Assembly: GCF_017592555.1 (NCBI RefSeq) | Contig: NZ_JAGFNS010000011.1 | Span: forward strand, 1 to 64,000 | Source of the DNA: Actinoplanes flavus | GTDB lineage: Bacteria; Actinomycetota; Actinomycetes; Mycobacteriales; Micromonosporaceae | DNA: 64,000 nucleotides | Reading direction: 5' to 3' | Shown here: one piece after another, positions 41,434-49,979 of the stretch | How positions within the stretch are numbered: the stretch's first letter is position 1 | How the letters are laid out: the number at the start of each line of letters is the position of its first letter | The notes under the pieces: model-generated | Seen by the model: the letters and a program-made list of their open reading frames with translations, nothing else | The model's database searches: none | What the model was told of the DNA's origin: nothing | Made by a program: the position numbers and the translations under genes

Positions 41434-41882
41434 CCACCGAGAACCCCACTCCCACCGGTTCAGGCGGCGTCATCCGGGCCGAGGTGATCGACGCGCCGCT
41501 CGACCTGGCCGCGCACGAGGCCGACGTCGCCGACCCACGGGCCGGTGCGGTGGTCTCCTTCCAGGGCGTGGTTCGCGATCATGACCACGGCCGCGGCGTC
41601 ACCCTCCTGGAGTACGAGGGTCACCCCACCGCCGCCGCCATCCTCCGCGAGGTGGCGTCAGAGATCGCCGCTGACCCGGCGGTCTACGCGGTCGCCGTCT
41701 CACACCGCATCGGAACTCTCCAGATCGGCGACGTCGCCCTGGTCGCCTCGGTCAGCACCGCACATCGCGCGGCCGCCTTCGCCGCGTGCGCCCGCCTGGT
41801 CGACGAGGCCAAGGCCCGCCTCCCGATCTGGAAACGCCAGGTCTTCCACGACGGCACCGAAGAATGGGTCAACTGCCCCTAA
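41430..41882 (+). CDS. moaE: Molybdopterin synthase catalytic subunit
   Basis: 150 residues from GTG 41430. Typical MoaE sequence: AGAVVSFQGVVRDHDHGRGV, LEYEGHPTAAA, AVSHRIGTLQIGDVALVASV, and the lysine-containing active-site stretch DEAKARLPIWKRQVF followed by EEWVNCP at the C terminus. It uses sulfur carried on the MoaD C terminus to convert cyclic pyranopterin to molybdopterin. Its partner MoaD is encoded 11 kb away at 53.1 kb. Confidence 0.95.
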   Translation: MTTENPTPTGSGGVIRAEVIDAPLDLAAHEADVADPRAGAVVSFQGVVRDHDHGRGVTLLEYEGHPTAAAILREVASEIAADPAVYAVAVSHRIGTLQIGDVALVASVSTAHRAAAFAACARLVDEAKARLPIWKRQVFHDGTEEWVNCP

Positions 41883-42085
41883 AACCCATGATTTCGTACG
41901 GGAGTGCCAGCCCTCGACGAACCATGGCAGTCCCGGAGCGCACCGCGAGCCGGGTGCCACGCGAGCCTGTGCCGCGCCCGCCGGGCTGAGATCGCGGCTC
42001 AGGCTCGCAAACCGTGGCCCGGCTGGTAGTGAGGGCTGCCTCGATGACCTTGCGGCAGCCCCGGGAGCCGGCCGGCTTGATGCGG

Positions 42086-43435
42086 TCAGCCGCCGCGTGG
42101 CAGGGGGATGGCCGCGGGGCGGGAGGCCCGGCCCGGGCGCGGGGTCGGCAGGGACGGGGCGCCATGCCGCCACGGCAGGGTGTTGACCAGCAGGATCAGG
42201 GCGAAGGCCGGGACGTTCCAGGTCAGCGACCAGGACGGGGGCGCCAGCAGGGCCAGGTAGACGAGCAGGGCCCCGGCCAGGAAGGCGACACCGGCGAGGC
42301 GGCTGGAACGGGGCAGCCGGCCACCCATGCGGCGGCGCATGCCGGTGTCGGCGAGCACCAGGACGGCCGGGAGCAGCCAGAGCGTCTCGGCCGAGGTGGA
42401 CACCGGGCCGGTGATGGCGCCGGTCAGGCCGACCAGGGTGAAGGCCGCCACCTCGTCACCGTCGGTGTGGGCCGAGCGGGCCCGGATGAGGCCTACGGCG
42501 AGCAGCAGCATCCCGAAGGCGAACCAGACCAGCACCGGTGGCGCCGGGAACCCGTAGAGGCGGGCCATCACACCGGCCAGTGACTGATTGTCCGGGGCGC
42601 TGACCGGGGCGGGGCGGTCCAACTCCCACATGACCGTGCCGTACCAGGAAAGGGTCTCGTCGGGAGCCACCGCCAGCGCGGCCAGGGTGACCACCGCGGC
42701 GGTGAACAGGGCTGTTACGGCGGCCCGGCGCTGCTTGGTGAGCAGCAGGAAGACGATGAAGAGCAGCGGTACGGCGCAGAGCGCGGCGGCCAGACCGCTG
42801 CCCACGCCCGCCCACGAGCCGGTGGTCCAGACTCGGTGCAGACGGCGGAACCTGTCCGGGAACCAGTGCGGTCCGCGGTCGAGGGAGCGGCGGCGGCGCG
42901 GGCCGGGCAGGTCGGCCAGGATGCGGTGCCGGGCGCGGTCGGCGCGGCGCAGGGCGATCAGGTCGGCGGCCAGGAGGGCGAGGATCAGCAACTCCGGGCG
43001 GCCGAGGCCGATGGTGGCCCGGACCGGCTCGGCGAGCAGCGCCAGGGCGGCCACGGCCAGGACGAACGGGGTGCGGCGGCGACCGTGGCGGCGGGCCACC
43101 GGGCCGGCGACGACCAGCGTGGTCAGCAGGAGAGCCGCCACCCCGGCCACGGCCAGCAGCCAGCCGGCGACACGCAGCGGCAGCAGGGTCAGCGGCGCGA
43201 GCAGCATGGCCAGTGCGGGTGGCAGCGCGGCGCCGGCCTGGTTGGGGGCGCGGTAGGCGTACAGGTCCGCGCCGTCGAGCCACCCCCGGATGGCGGCGTG
43301 TTCCACGGCGAGAGTGCTCAGCGCGTACCGCTGAAGGTAGAAAGAGATGACCGCGAGCGTGAGCAGGCCGCCGAGAACGACCAGCCCGGACCCCATGCGC
43401 GCAGCGTTGTGCGCCCCTCTTCGCTTCGCCGGCAT
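42086..43435 (-). CDS. GT87-like multi-pass membrane protein
   Basis: 449 residues from ATG 43435. A basic N terminus (MPAKRRGAHNAARMG) is followed by about ten membrane helices. The external loop ADLYAYRAPNQAGAALPPAL and the later LVVAGPVARRHGRRRTPFVL and TIGLGRPELLILALLAADLI suggest the GT87 polyprenyl-phosphate mannosyltransferase superfamily. The central cytoplasmic loop is Arg-rich (DLPGPRRRRSLDRGP). It is the third gene of this type in the window. Specific sugar and acceptor are unknown. The preceding 203 bases (41883-42085) between moaE and its stop show no feature I can name. Confidence 0.72.
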   Translation of the reverse strand: MPAKRRGAHNAARMGSGLVVLGGLLTLAVISFYLQRYALSTLAVEHAAIRGWLDGADLYAYRAPNQAGAALPPALAMLLAPLTLLPLRVAGWLLAVAGVAALLLTTLVVAGPVARRHGRRRTPFVLAVAALALLAEPVRATIGLGRPELLILALLAADLIALRRADRARHRILADLPGPRRRRSLDRGPHWFPDRFRRLHRVWTTGSWAGVGSGLAAALCAVPLLFIVFLLLTKQRRAAVTALFTAAVVTLAALAVAPDETLSWYGTVMWELDRPAPVSAPDNQSLAGVMARLYGFPAPPVLVWFAFGMLLLAVGLIRARSAHTDGDEVAAFTLVGLTGAITGPVSTSAETLWLLPAVLVLADTGMRRRMGGRLPRSSRLAGVAFLAGALLVYLALLAPPSWSLTWNVPAFALILLVNTLPWRHGAPSLPTPRPGRASRPAAIPLPRGG

Positions 43436-43615
43436 GGCGCGACCCCCGTCTCGTTACCGGGCACGGCATGGCCTGCCGGTCGACCCGCCGCTCGCACGAA
43501 GGGCGAAGCGGTCGGGATCGGCGGCACGTCGTAGCCGAGCGGAAGCGAGCTTAGAAGGCGCAGACCGACCGCGCGGTCCCTTGTCCGCTTTAACGCAAAC
43601 GCCGCGAGAAGGTTG

Positions 43616-44125
43616 TTATCCGGGCAATCTGCGCGCTGTGGCGGCGGCCGCCGCGGCGATCCTCGCCTCCCGTTTCGCGGTGCGCACGGCCCGGCGCACC
43701 GACCGCTGGCTGCGGTCCACCGCGTGAGTGGTGCGGTAGCGCAGACCCGGCCGGCCCTCGGTGTCGGCGGCGGCGAGCAGCAGCCCGCCGAGCAGACCGA
43801 GATTGCGCAGCAGGTGATCGCGGTCGCCCTTGTCGGTCGCGGTGTGCGGGATCAGGCCGACCGCCAGCACGGCGGCGGAGAGCCGGGTGAACCGCCCGGT
43901 GGCCAGGGCGAGGCCGGCCAGCACGTCGGCGGCCGCCTTGGCCCGCACCAGGGTGACCGGATCGGTGGGCAGGCGCGGATCCGTGCGCTCCAGCATCGGC
44001 GTCACCCGGTCGGTGAACGGGCGGACCGCCTCGGCCCGTTCCTCCGGTCGGGCCAGGGCACGGATGCCGTCGAACACGAAGATCGATGCCAGCATGGCTC
44101 GGGCTGCGGTGCGTACGGGCCTCAT
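43616..44125 (-). CDS. DoxX-family membrane protein
   Basis: 169 residues from ATG 44125. Four predicted membrane helices with RPVRTAARAMLASIFVFDGI at the start, AKAAADVLAGLALATGRFTR, SAAVLAVGLIPHTATDKGD and LLRNLGLLGGLLLAAAD are typical of DoxX proteins. The Arg/Ala-rich C-terminal tail is cytoplasmic. In mycobacteria DoxX partners with SodA and SseA in thiol and oxidative stress defence (family knowledge); those partners are not adjacent here, so the role is uncertain. It lies 28 bases after the ATPase gene stop, in the same direction, so may share its transcript. Confidence 0.8.
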   Translation of the reverse strand: MRPVRTAARAMLASIFVFDGIRALARPEERAEAVRPFTDRVTPMLERTDPRLPTDPVTLVRAKAAADVLAGLALATGRFTRLSAAVLAVGLIPHTATDKGDRDHLLRNLGLLGGLLLAAADTEGRPGLRYRTTHAVDRSQRSVRRAVRTAKREARIAAAAAATARRLPG

Positions 44126-44153
44126 GTCCCCGGTTATACCCGTAACCGGGCGA

Positions 44154-45368
44154 CTACACCGGCTGTGTCCTGAGGTAGCGGCCGAAGTGCGGGACGGTGA
44201 ACGCCACCGTCCCCCGTTCGCCGGAGTAGATGAGTCCCTTTTTGATCAGTGCGTCGCGGGCCGGCGAGAGGCTGGCCGGCTTACGGCCCAGGGAGGTGGC
44301 GATGTCCGACGTCGGCACCGCGGCGTCCATGTCGTTGCCGGGGTCGTCGGAGAGCGCCGCCATGGCCCGCATGTACTCCCGCTCGGCCGGGGTGGCCCGC
44401 TCGAACCGGGAGCCGAAGAAGCCGACCGCCAGCTCGCCCTCGGCCTCGGGCGCGGCCACCCGGACGTCGTCGGCGGTGATCGGCGACTGCGGCGCGTGAT
44501 CCCAGGTCGCCTTCCCGTACGCCTGGACGAAGTACGGATACCCGCCGGACTTCTCGTAGAGCAGGTCCAGCGCCTCCTGGTCGTAGTCCACGCCCTCCCG
44601 CTCGGCCGGAACTCCCAGCGCCAGATCGGCGGCGTCGCGGTCCAGCCGGTCGATGCGTGCGTACCGGAACAGCCGCTCGGAGTAGGACTTGGCGGCGGAC
44701 AGCACGGCCGGCAGGTGCGGCAGCCCGGCGCCCACCACGATCAGCGGCGCGCCCAGCTGGGACAGCTCGTGGCAGGCCGCGCAGAGCGCCGACACGTCGG
44801 TGGCGCTGAGGTCCTGCATCTCGTCGATGAACAGGGCGATCCCGGTGCCGACATCGGTGGCCAGCGAGGCGGCGTCGGTGAACAGCTCGACCAGGTCGAT
44901 CTCGATGTCGCCGGAGTCGGCACGGCCGCGGGCCGGCGGCACGTCGATGCCGGGCGCCCAGCGGTCCCGGATCTTCGCGTTGGTCTCGTTGGCCCGCAGC
45001 GCGAACGCCTTGAGCACGCCGAGCACCTCGTCCACCCGGTCCGGGTCGCGGTGGTGCGGGGCCAGCTCGCGGATCGCCATGTGCAGCGCGCCGGAGACCG
45101 GGCGGCGCAACGACTGGTCCGGCCGGGCCTCGATCTTGCCGGTGCCCCAGAGGCGGCCGATCGCGGCCGAGCGCAGCGTGTTGAGCAGCACCGTCTTGCC
45201 CACGCCGCGCAGGCCGGTCAGGACCAGGCTGCGCTCGGGACGGCCGCGGGCCACCCGCTCCAGGACGACGTCGAAGGCGTCCAGCTCGCGGCCGCGGCCC
45301 GCGAGCTCGGGTGGGCGCTGACCGGCGCCCGGAGCGTACGGATTTCGCACCGGATCCACGCGTAGCAC
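44154..45368 (-). CDS. AAA ATPase with C-terminal winged helix, Orc1/Cdc6-like
   Basis: 404 residues from ATG 45368. The ATPase has Walker A LTGLRGVGKTVLLN near residue 55, Walker B ALFIDEMQDLSA near 185, and a sensor region LIVVGAGLPHLPAVLS. YPYFVQAYGKATWDHAP and GELAVGFFGSRFERATPAER follow, then a winged-helix-like end (SDIATSLGRKPASLSPARDA). Proteins of this AAA_16 kind are widespread in actinobacteria, and their function is mostly unknown. The upstream region is rich in CTAG and may be its operator. Confidence 0.82.
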   Translation of the reverse strand: MLRVDPVRNPYAPGAGQRPPELAGRGRELDAFDVVLERVARGRPERSLVLTGLRGVGKTVLLNTLRSAAIGRLWGTGKIEARPDQSLRRPVSGALHMAIRELAPHHRDPDRVDEVLGVLKAFALRANETNAKIRDRWAPGIDVPPARGRADSGDIEIDLVELFTDAASLATDVGTGIALFIDEMQDLSATDVSALCAACHELSQLGAPLIVVGAGLPHLPAVLSAAKSYSERLFRYARIDRLDRDAADLALGVPAEREGVDYDQEALDLLYEKSGGYPYFVQAYGKATWDHAPQSPITADDVRVAAPEAEGELAVGFFGSRFERATPAEREYMRAMAALSDDPGNDMDAAVPTSDIATSLGRKPASLSPARDALIKKGLIYSGERGTVAFTVPHFGRYLRTQPV

Positions 45369-45380
45369 CGTATCGGGCCG

Positions 45381-45443
45381 TCTAGCGCGAACGCTAGAGT
45401 CGGCTCGATATCACCATCTAGAGCTTTCTAGCCTTTTCCCTAG
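45381..45443. promoter_or_regulatory. CTAG-rich inverted repeats upstream of the AAA ATPase gene
   Basis: TCTAGCG-CGAA-CGCTAGA (45381-45398) and CTAGA-GCTT-TCTAG (45418-45431) are perfect inverted repeats. With CTAG at 45440-45443 this makes five CTAG tetramers in 63 bases, although CTAG is scarce elsewhere in this GC-rich window. The region is 13 bases before the ATPase start codon and also reaches the stop codon of the upstream gene. Operator or terminator are both possible. Confidence 0.5.
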
Positions 45444-46045
45444 ACCGTGGAATACTCCTTGAGGCAGAGCACGAAGTCGACGTCGTCGTATTCGGTGTCG
45501 TAGTAGTACCACTTCGTGTAGCCGGTCACCTTGGAGCATTTGCCGACCGCGTCCTTCTCGCCCGTGGTCTTGCCGTCGATCCGCTTCAGCACCTGATAGG
45601 TGTTCGCGGTGCAGACCACCACACGCAGCTCCGGCTCGTTGTCGGTGCCCTCGTTGCGGACGCACTGGCCCTTCGCCGCGAACCGGGCGTCCTCACTGGT
45701 CTGCGGTCGCGCCCCGTGCCCGGCCGGCGCGGTCGTGGTCGCCGCCACCGGCGTCTTCGCCTTGTCGTCGCGGCCCAGCAGGAACCAGGCGCCGGTGGCC
45801 AGCCCACCACCGATCAGGACACTCAGCACGGCGACCAGCGCACCCATCGCGAAACCGCGCCGGGCCGGTGGCGGCTTCCACTCGGCCGGCGGTTTCCAGC
45901 CGGACTGCGGCGGCTGCTGTTGCGGGATCTGCGGCTGGCTCCACGGCTGCTCGCTCGCGCTCCACGGGTCGGCGGGTTCCGAGTACGGCTCCTCGGGGCT
46001 CCCACCCAGCCATGGCTGACCAGGGTACGGCCCGTTCTGCGACAT
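45440..46045 (-). CDS. Single-pass membrane protein, LppU/SCO3897-like extracellular domain
   Basis: 201 residues from ATG 46045 (GGAGGG upstream). A Pro/Gln/Trp-rich cytoplasmic head (SASEQPWSQPQIPQQQPPQS) precedes one helix, GALVAVLSVLIGGGLATGAW, near 70-90. The external domain has four cysteines: GQCVRNEG, VVVCTANTY, KCSKVTG and VLCLKEY. The sequence GQCV-N...VVVC....Y-VL-RI-GK...C...Y resembles the LppU/SCO3897 family of actinobacteria, which also has a short disulfide-rich external domain. Function is unknown. It is divergent from the prepilin peptidase gene with 76 bases between starts. Confidence 0.7.
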   Translation of the reverse strand: MSQNGPYPGQPWLGGSPEEPYSEPADPWSASEQPWSQPQIPQQQPPQSGWKPPAEWKPPPARRGFAMGALVAVLSVLIGGGLATGAWFLLGRDDKAKTPVAATTTAPAGHGARPQTSEDARFAAKGQCVRNEGTDNEPELRVVVCTANTYQVLKRIDGKTTGEKDAVGKCSKVTGYTKWYYYDTEYDDVDFVLCLKEYSTV

Positions 46046-46121
46046 CGGGGGTCCCTCCAGAAGCGGTCTACGCTGCCTGCCACCGTAGCGTGCGGCGGAC
46101 AATCGGCTACCTTTCACGTTC

Positions 46122-46805
46122 GTGTCATCACAGTTGGTGATCTTGTCGATGCTGTTCGGGGCGGCGGCGGGGGCGTTCCTGCCGCGCGTCGCGTACCGGC
46201 TGACCGTCCCCTTCGGAGAACCGGCACGGCCGGCGTGCGCCCGCTGTGACCGGCCGTTCCCACCCGGGGCGGCCGGCTGGGTCCACGCCGGACCGGCCTG
46301 CTGTGCGAGCGGAATCGGCCCGGCCGTGACGCTGTCGGTGGTCGGCGGCCTGCTGGCGGTCCTGCTCGGACCGGTGCCCCAACTGCCGGTCCACCTGCTC
46401 GCCGCGATCCCCGGTGTGCTGCTCGCGGCGATCGACCTGGGCTGCCTGCGCCTGCCCGACCGGCTGGTCGGCACACTCGCCCTCGGCGCCGGGACACCGC
46501 TCGCCCTGCTGGCGCCCGGCCGGATCGGTCCGGCCCTGGCCGCCGGCACGCTGGTCGGCGCCGGATACCTGGCGATCGCGATGCTGCCCGGGCGCGGACT
46601 CGGCCTCGGCGACGTGAAACTGGGCGCGGCACTGGCGTTCCTGCTCGGGTTCGCGGGCTGGCCGGCGGTGGCCGTCGGTCTCGGCACCGCCCACCTGCTC
46701 AACGGCGCGGTCGCCACCTGGTTGCTGGTGCGCGGGCGAGCACGGCCGATCCCGTTCGGGCCGGCCCTGCTCGCCGGAGCGCTCGCCGGGCTTACAGCAG
46801 TCTGA
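46122..46805 (+). CDS. A24-family prepilin peptidase
   Basis: 227 residues from GTG 46122. It has six or seven membrane helices and a short N-terminal loop with four cysteines (CARCDRPF and CCASG), as in the zinc-binding part of larger prepilin peptidases. The catalytic aspartates are in LLAAIDLGCLRLPDRL and the GxGD motif GLGLGDVKLGAAL. It cleaves the leader of type IV pilin-like proteins at the membrane; the methylase half is reduced. No pilin or secretion genes lie nearby. The final 14 bases overlap the convergent helicase gene. Confidence 0.88.
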   Translation: MSSQLVILSMLFGAAAGAFLPRVAYRLTVPFGEPARPACARCDRPFPPGAAGWVHAGPACCASGIGPAVTLSVVGGLLAVLLGPVPQLPVHLLAAIPGVLLAAIDLGCLRLPDRLVGTLALGAGTPLALLAPGRIGPALAAGTLVGAGYLAIAMLPGRGLGLGDVKLGAALAFLLGFAGWPAVAVGLGTAHLLNGAVATWLLVRGRARPIPFGPALLAGALAGLTAV

Positions 46806-49800
46806 GCTGACGATCCTTCGGACGGGCCGGGGTCGCCTCACCCAGCTTCTCGAAAAGTCCGGAATCGATCACATCGAGGAACGGGGTGGGACTCTGCTCC
46901 CGCTCACTGCCGTGCCGTGACCGTTTCGCCGCATGACTCACATACAGCCGGTCCTGGGCGCGGGTCAGGCCCACGAAGAACAGCCGGCGCTCCTCGGCCG
47001 TCTCCTCCTCCGACGGCGTCGAACCCGGCCAGCGCAGCGGCAGCAGACCGTCCTCACAGCCGACCAGGAAGACCACCGGGAACTCCAGGCCCTTCGCCGC
47101 GTGCAGGGTCAGCAGGTTCACCGCCTCCGCCCGCGGGTCCAGCGCGTCCACCTCGGCGCCCGTCGCCAGCTGCTGCAGGAACAGCGGCAGATCCTCACCC
47201 ACCCGGTGGGCCAGCGGCATCAGCAGCTCGGTGGCCGTCCAGACGTCCTCGGGAGCCGGCTGTCCACCGTCCAGCGTCGGGGCGGCGAACCGCTGCGCCA
47301 GCATCTGGCCGGCCAGCTTCACCCGGGTCGCGAGCGAACCACCGGACCCACCGGCGTGCCGTAGCTCCCGGGCGATCTCGGCCACCCCGGCCCGGTCCCG
47401 CAGCCGGTTGTGCGACCGCTTCTGCACCGGGATGCCGGCCCGGGACAGAGCCTCCATGATCGGGCCGGACTGGGCGTCGGTGCGGTACAGCACCGCGATG
47501 TCGGAGAACGACAGATTCCCGGCCGCGGCGGCACGGGAATCCACCCGGCCCGAGTCCAGCGAGCGGTGCGAGAGACCACCGACGAGCTCATCGATCGTAC
47601 GGACGACGAAGTCGGCCTCGTCCGCGACACCGCGGGCGGCATAGCGGCCCACCAGCGCGGCCTCCGGGTCGAGCCGGGCCGGGTCCAGCCGGCGGCCGCG
47701 GACCAGCGTCGTCGGGGCGATGGCCTGCACCGCGGCGGCCAGGATCGGCGCCGACGACCGGTAGTTGCGGGTCAACCGGACCAGGCGGGCGTCCACGAAG
47801 TCGGCGTTGAACCGCAGGAAGTACTGAACGTCGGCACCCCGGAACGAGTAGATCGCCTGGTCCGGGTCGCCGATCGCGCACAGGTTGCCGTTCGCCGGGC
47901 TGAGCAGGCGCAGCAGCTCGTACTGGAGCTCGTCGACGTCCTGATACTCGTCCACGAAGATCCACTGCCAGCGCTTGCGGTACTTCTCGACCAGCGCCTG
48001 GTCCTCCCGCAGCAGCGCCACCGGCACGCTGATCAGATCGTCCAGGTCGACCAGGTCCTGCTGGCGCAGCAGCTTCCGGTACGCCGCGTCGTCCTCGCCG
48101 GCCTGCTCCCGGGCCCGCGCCTGCTCGTGGTCGTCGGCGATGCGCCAGCCCGAGCCCAGCCCGGCCGCCTTCGCGTTCTCCTTCAGCACGGTCAGGCCCA
48201 GCGAGTGGAACGTGCCCACCGTGATGTCCTCGGCCACGTCACCGAGCAGCGCCTCGAGCCGCTCCCTCAACTCGGCCGCGGCCCGCCGGGTGAACGTGAT
48301 GGCCAGGCAGCGCTCCGGGAAGACGCCCAGTTCGGCACAGAGGTACGCGATGCGGTGCGTCAGGGTGCGCGTCTTGCCGGTGCCCGGGCCGGCCACGATC
48401 AGCAGCGGACCACCCGGAGCCGACGCGGCCACCCGCTGCATCGCGTCCAGCCGGTCCAGCAGGCCGGTGCCGACCTCCTCCATCCCGGCCAGCATCGGCT
48501 CGAACGGCTCGTGCGGGCTGGGCGGCGGGGCCAACGGCGGCGGGGCCGGCTTCTCCTTGACCGGTTTGGCCTTCGGTTTCGCCGGGGCCGGCTCGGGCCG
48601 CGCCTTCGGCGTCTCCACCGGGACGTCGAACAGCGTCTCCACCTGCGGGGCGCTGTTGCGGTTGCGCAGCTCACCGGAGTCGAAGAGGGTGATCACGCCG
48701 TACTCGCCGTCGTAGCCCGGCACCCGCCGCACGTCACCGCTCCGAAGCCGGGTGATCGCCTCGCGCAGCTCGTCGCCGCCCGCCTTGCCGATCTCGTCCA
48801 CCGGCACCTTGCGCAGGATGTCGAGCTCCGCCCCGAGCGTGGCCACCAGATGGTTGAGCTGGGACTCCACCGTCTTCGACTTCGGGCCGACACCGTGGAT
48901 CTCGCCGAGGATCTCGTGCAGCTGGATCAGGTGCTCGACGTGGTCGTCCTTCCGGAAGCCCAGCGGACGGTCGGCCAGGTCCTCGATCCGGCTCAGCACG
49001 CCGACGGTCAGCTGGCGCCCGCACTCCGGGCAGCGGCCGCCGGCCTGCCGGGTCCGCTCCGGTTCCCAGTTCACCCCGCAGGCCCGGTGGCCGTCGGCGT
49101 GGTACTTGCCCTCCTCCGGGAAGAACTCGAGCGTCCCGGCCTGGCCGACGCCGTCCCTCACCGCGAAGTAGTCGGGGGTGCCGGAGAACAGGGTGGCCTC
49201 ACGGGCCAGGGCGGCCGGTGAGTGCGCGTCCGAGTTCGAGACCAGGCGGTAGCGGTCCAGGCTGGAGACCCGCCAGTTCATCTCCGGGTCCGAGGAGAGG
49301 CCGGTCTCCACCGCGGTGACGTGGTCGGCCAGGTCGGCGTAGCAGTCCGCGATCGCGTCGAAACCGGACTTCGACCCCAGGGCGGAGAACCACGGCGTCC
49401 AGATGTGTGCCGGGACCAGATAGCCGCCGGCCTCCAGGGTGATCTCCAGAAGGTTCCGCGAGTCCAGGCCCAGAATCGGGCGGCCGTCCGCGGTCAGGTT
49501 ACCGATCCGGGCCAGCGCCGTGTTGATCTTCGCGACCGATGCGAAGTCGGGAGCGTAGAGCAGATGGTGGACCTTGCGGGTCTTGTCGTCCCGCTTGTAG
49601 ATCGTGGAGATCTCGACGCTCAGCATGAACCGGGCCGGATCGGTGCCGCGCAGCGAACCCGGCAGCCGCTTCGTCACCGGCTTCTCATCGGCCAGCCGGA
49701 ACAGGCCCGGCTCGGCCGGCTCCAGGCTCTCCCGCAGATGCTCGAACCAGGCCGGGTGGGTGAAGTCGCCGGTGCCGAGCAGGGCGATGCCCTTGCGCCG

Positions 49801-49914
49801 GGCCCACCAGGCCAGGTTGGGCAGGGTCAGATCACGGCTGCAGGCCCGCGAGTAGCGGGAGTGAATGTGCAGGTCCGCCACATATGTATCCGTGCTGACC
49901 GCCACGTTCCGCAT
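46792..49914 (-). CDS. Endonuclease Q-like PHP nuclease fused to UvrD-type helicase
   Basis: 1040 residues from ATG 49914; GTG 49962 and GTG 49905 are alternatives. Residues 1-430 match endonuclease Q: PHP motifs ADLHIHSRYSRACS, GTGDFTHPAW, MLSVEIST, HIWTPWFSALGSKSGF and SNSDAHSP, then a zinc ribbon (HRACGV and CPEC, about 275-300) and a helical part with LGEIHGVGPKSKTVESQL. A Pro/Lys/Ala linker (about 435-490) leads to a complete superfamily 1A helicase: VAGPGTGKTRTL (near 508), VDEYQDVDELQ, GDPDQAIYSFRG, LTRNYRSS, TLHAAKGLEF and FVGLTRAQDRLY. EndoQ nicks 5' of deaminated bases and abasic sites (family knowledge). The fusion suggests incision followed by unwinding in one polypeptide. Confidence 0.9.
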   Translation of the reverse strand: MRNVAVSTDTYVADLHIHSRYSRACSRDLTLPNLAWWARRKGIALLGTGDFTHPAWFEHLRESLEPAEPGLFRLADEKPVTKRLPGSLRGTDPARFMLSVEISTIYKRDDKTRKVHHLLYAPDFASVAKINTALARIGNLTADGRPILGLDSRNLLEITLEAGGYLVPAHIWTPWFSALGSKSGFDAIADCYADLADHVTAVETGLSSDPEMNWRVSSLDRYRLVSNSDAHSPAALAREATLFSGTPDYFAVRDGVGQAGTLEFFPEEGKYHADGHRACGVNWEPERTRQAGGRCPECGRQLTVGVLSRIEDLADRPLGFRKDDHVEHLIQLHEILGEIHGVGPKSKTVESQLNHLVATLGAELDILRKVPVDEIGKAGGDELREAITRLRSGDVRRVPGYDGEYGVITLFDSGELRNRNSAPQVETLFDVPVETPKARPEPAPAKPKAKPVKEKPAPPPLAPPPSPHEPFEPMLAGMEEVGTGLLDRLDAMQRVAASAPGGPLLIVAGPGTGKTRTLTHRIAYLCAELGVFPERCLAITFTRRAAAELRERLEALLGDVAEDITVGTFHSLGLTVLKENAKAAGLGSGWRIADDHEQARAREQAGEDDAAYRKLLRQQDLVDLDDLISVPVALLREDQALVEKYRKRWQWIFVDEYQDVDELQYELLRLLSPANGNLCAIGDPDQAIYSFRGADVQYFLRFNADFVDARLVRLTRNYRSSAPILAAAVQAIAPTTLVRGRRLDPARLDPEAALVGRYAARGVADEADFVVRTIDELVGGLSHRSLDSGRVDSRAAAAGNLSFSDIAVLYRTDAQSGPIMEALSRAGIPVQKRSHNRLRDRAGVAEIARELRHAGGSGGSLATRVKLAGQMLAQRFAAPTLDGGQPAPEDVWTATELLMPLAHRVGEDLPLFLQQLATGAEVDALDPRAEAVNLLTLHAAKGLEFPVVFLVGCEDGLLPLRWPGSTPSEEETAEERRLFFVGLTRAQDRLYVSHAAKRSRHGSEREQSPTPFLDVIDSGLFEKLGEATPARPKDRQLRLL

Positions 49915-49979
49915 CCTGTCACGGCCCTCGGTTCCGCCAAGCTTCGCCACGCTCAAACACACTTACCGATCTTGATGGG

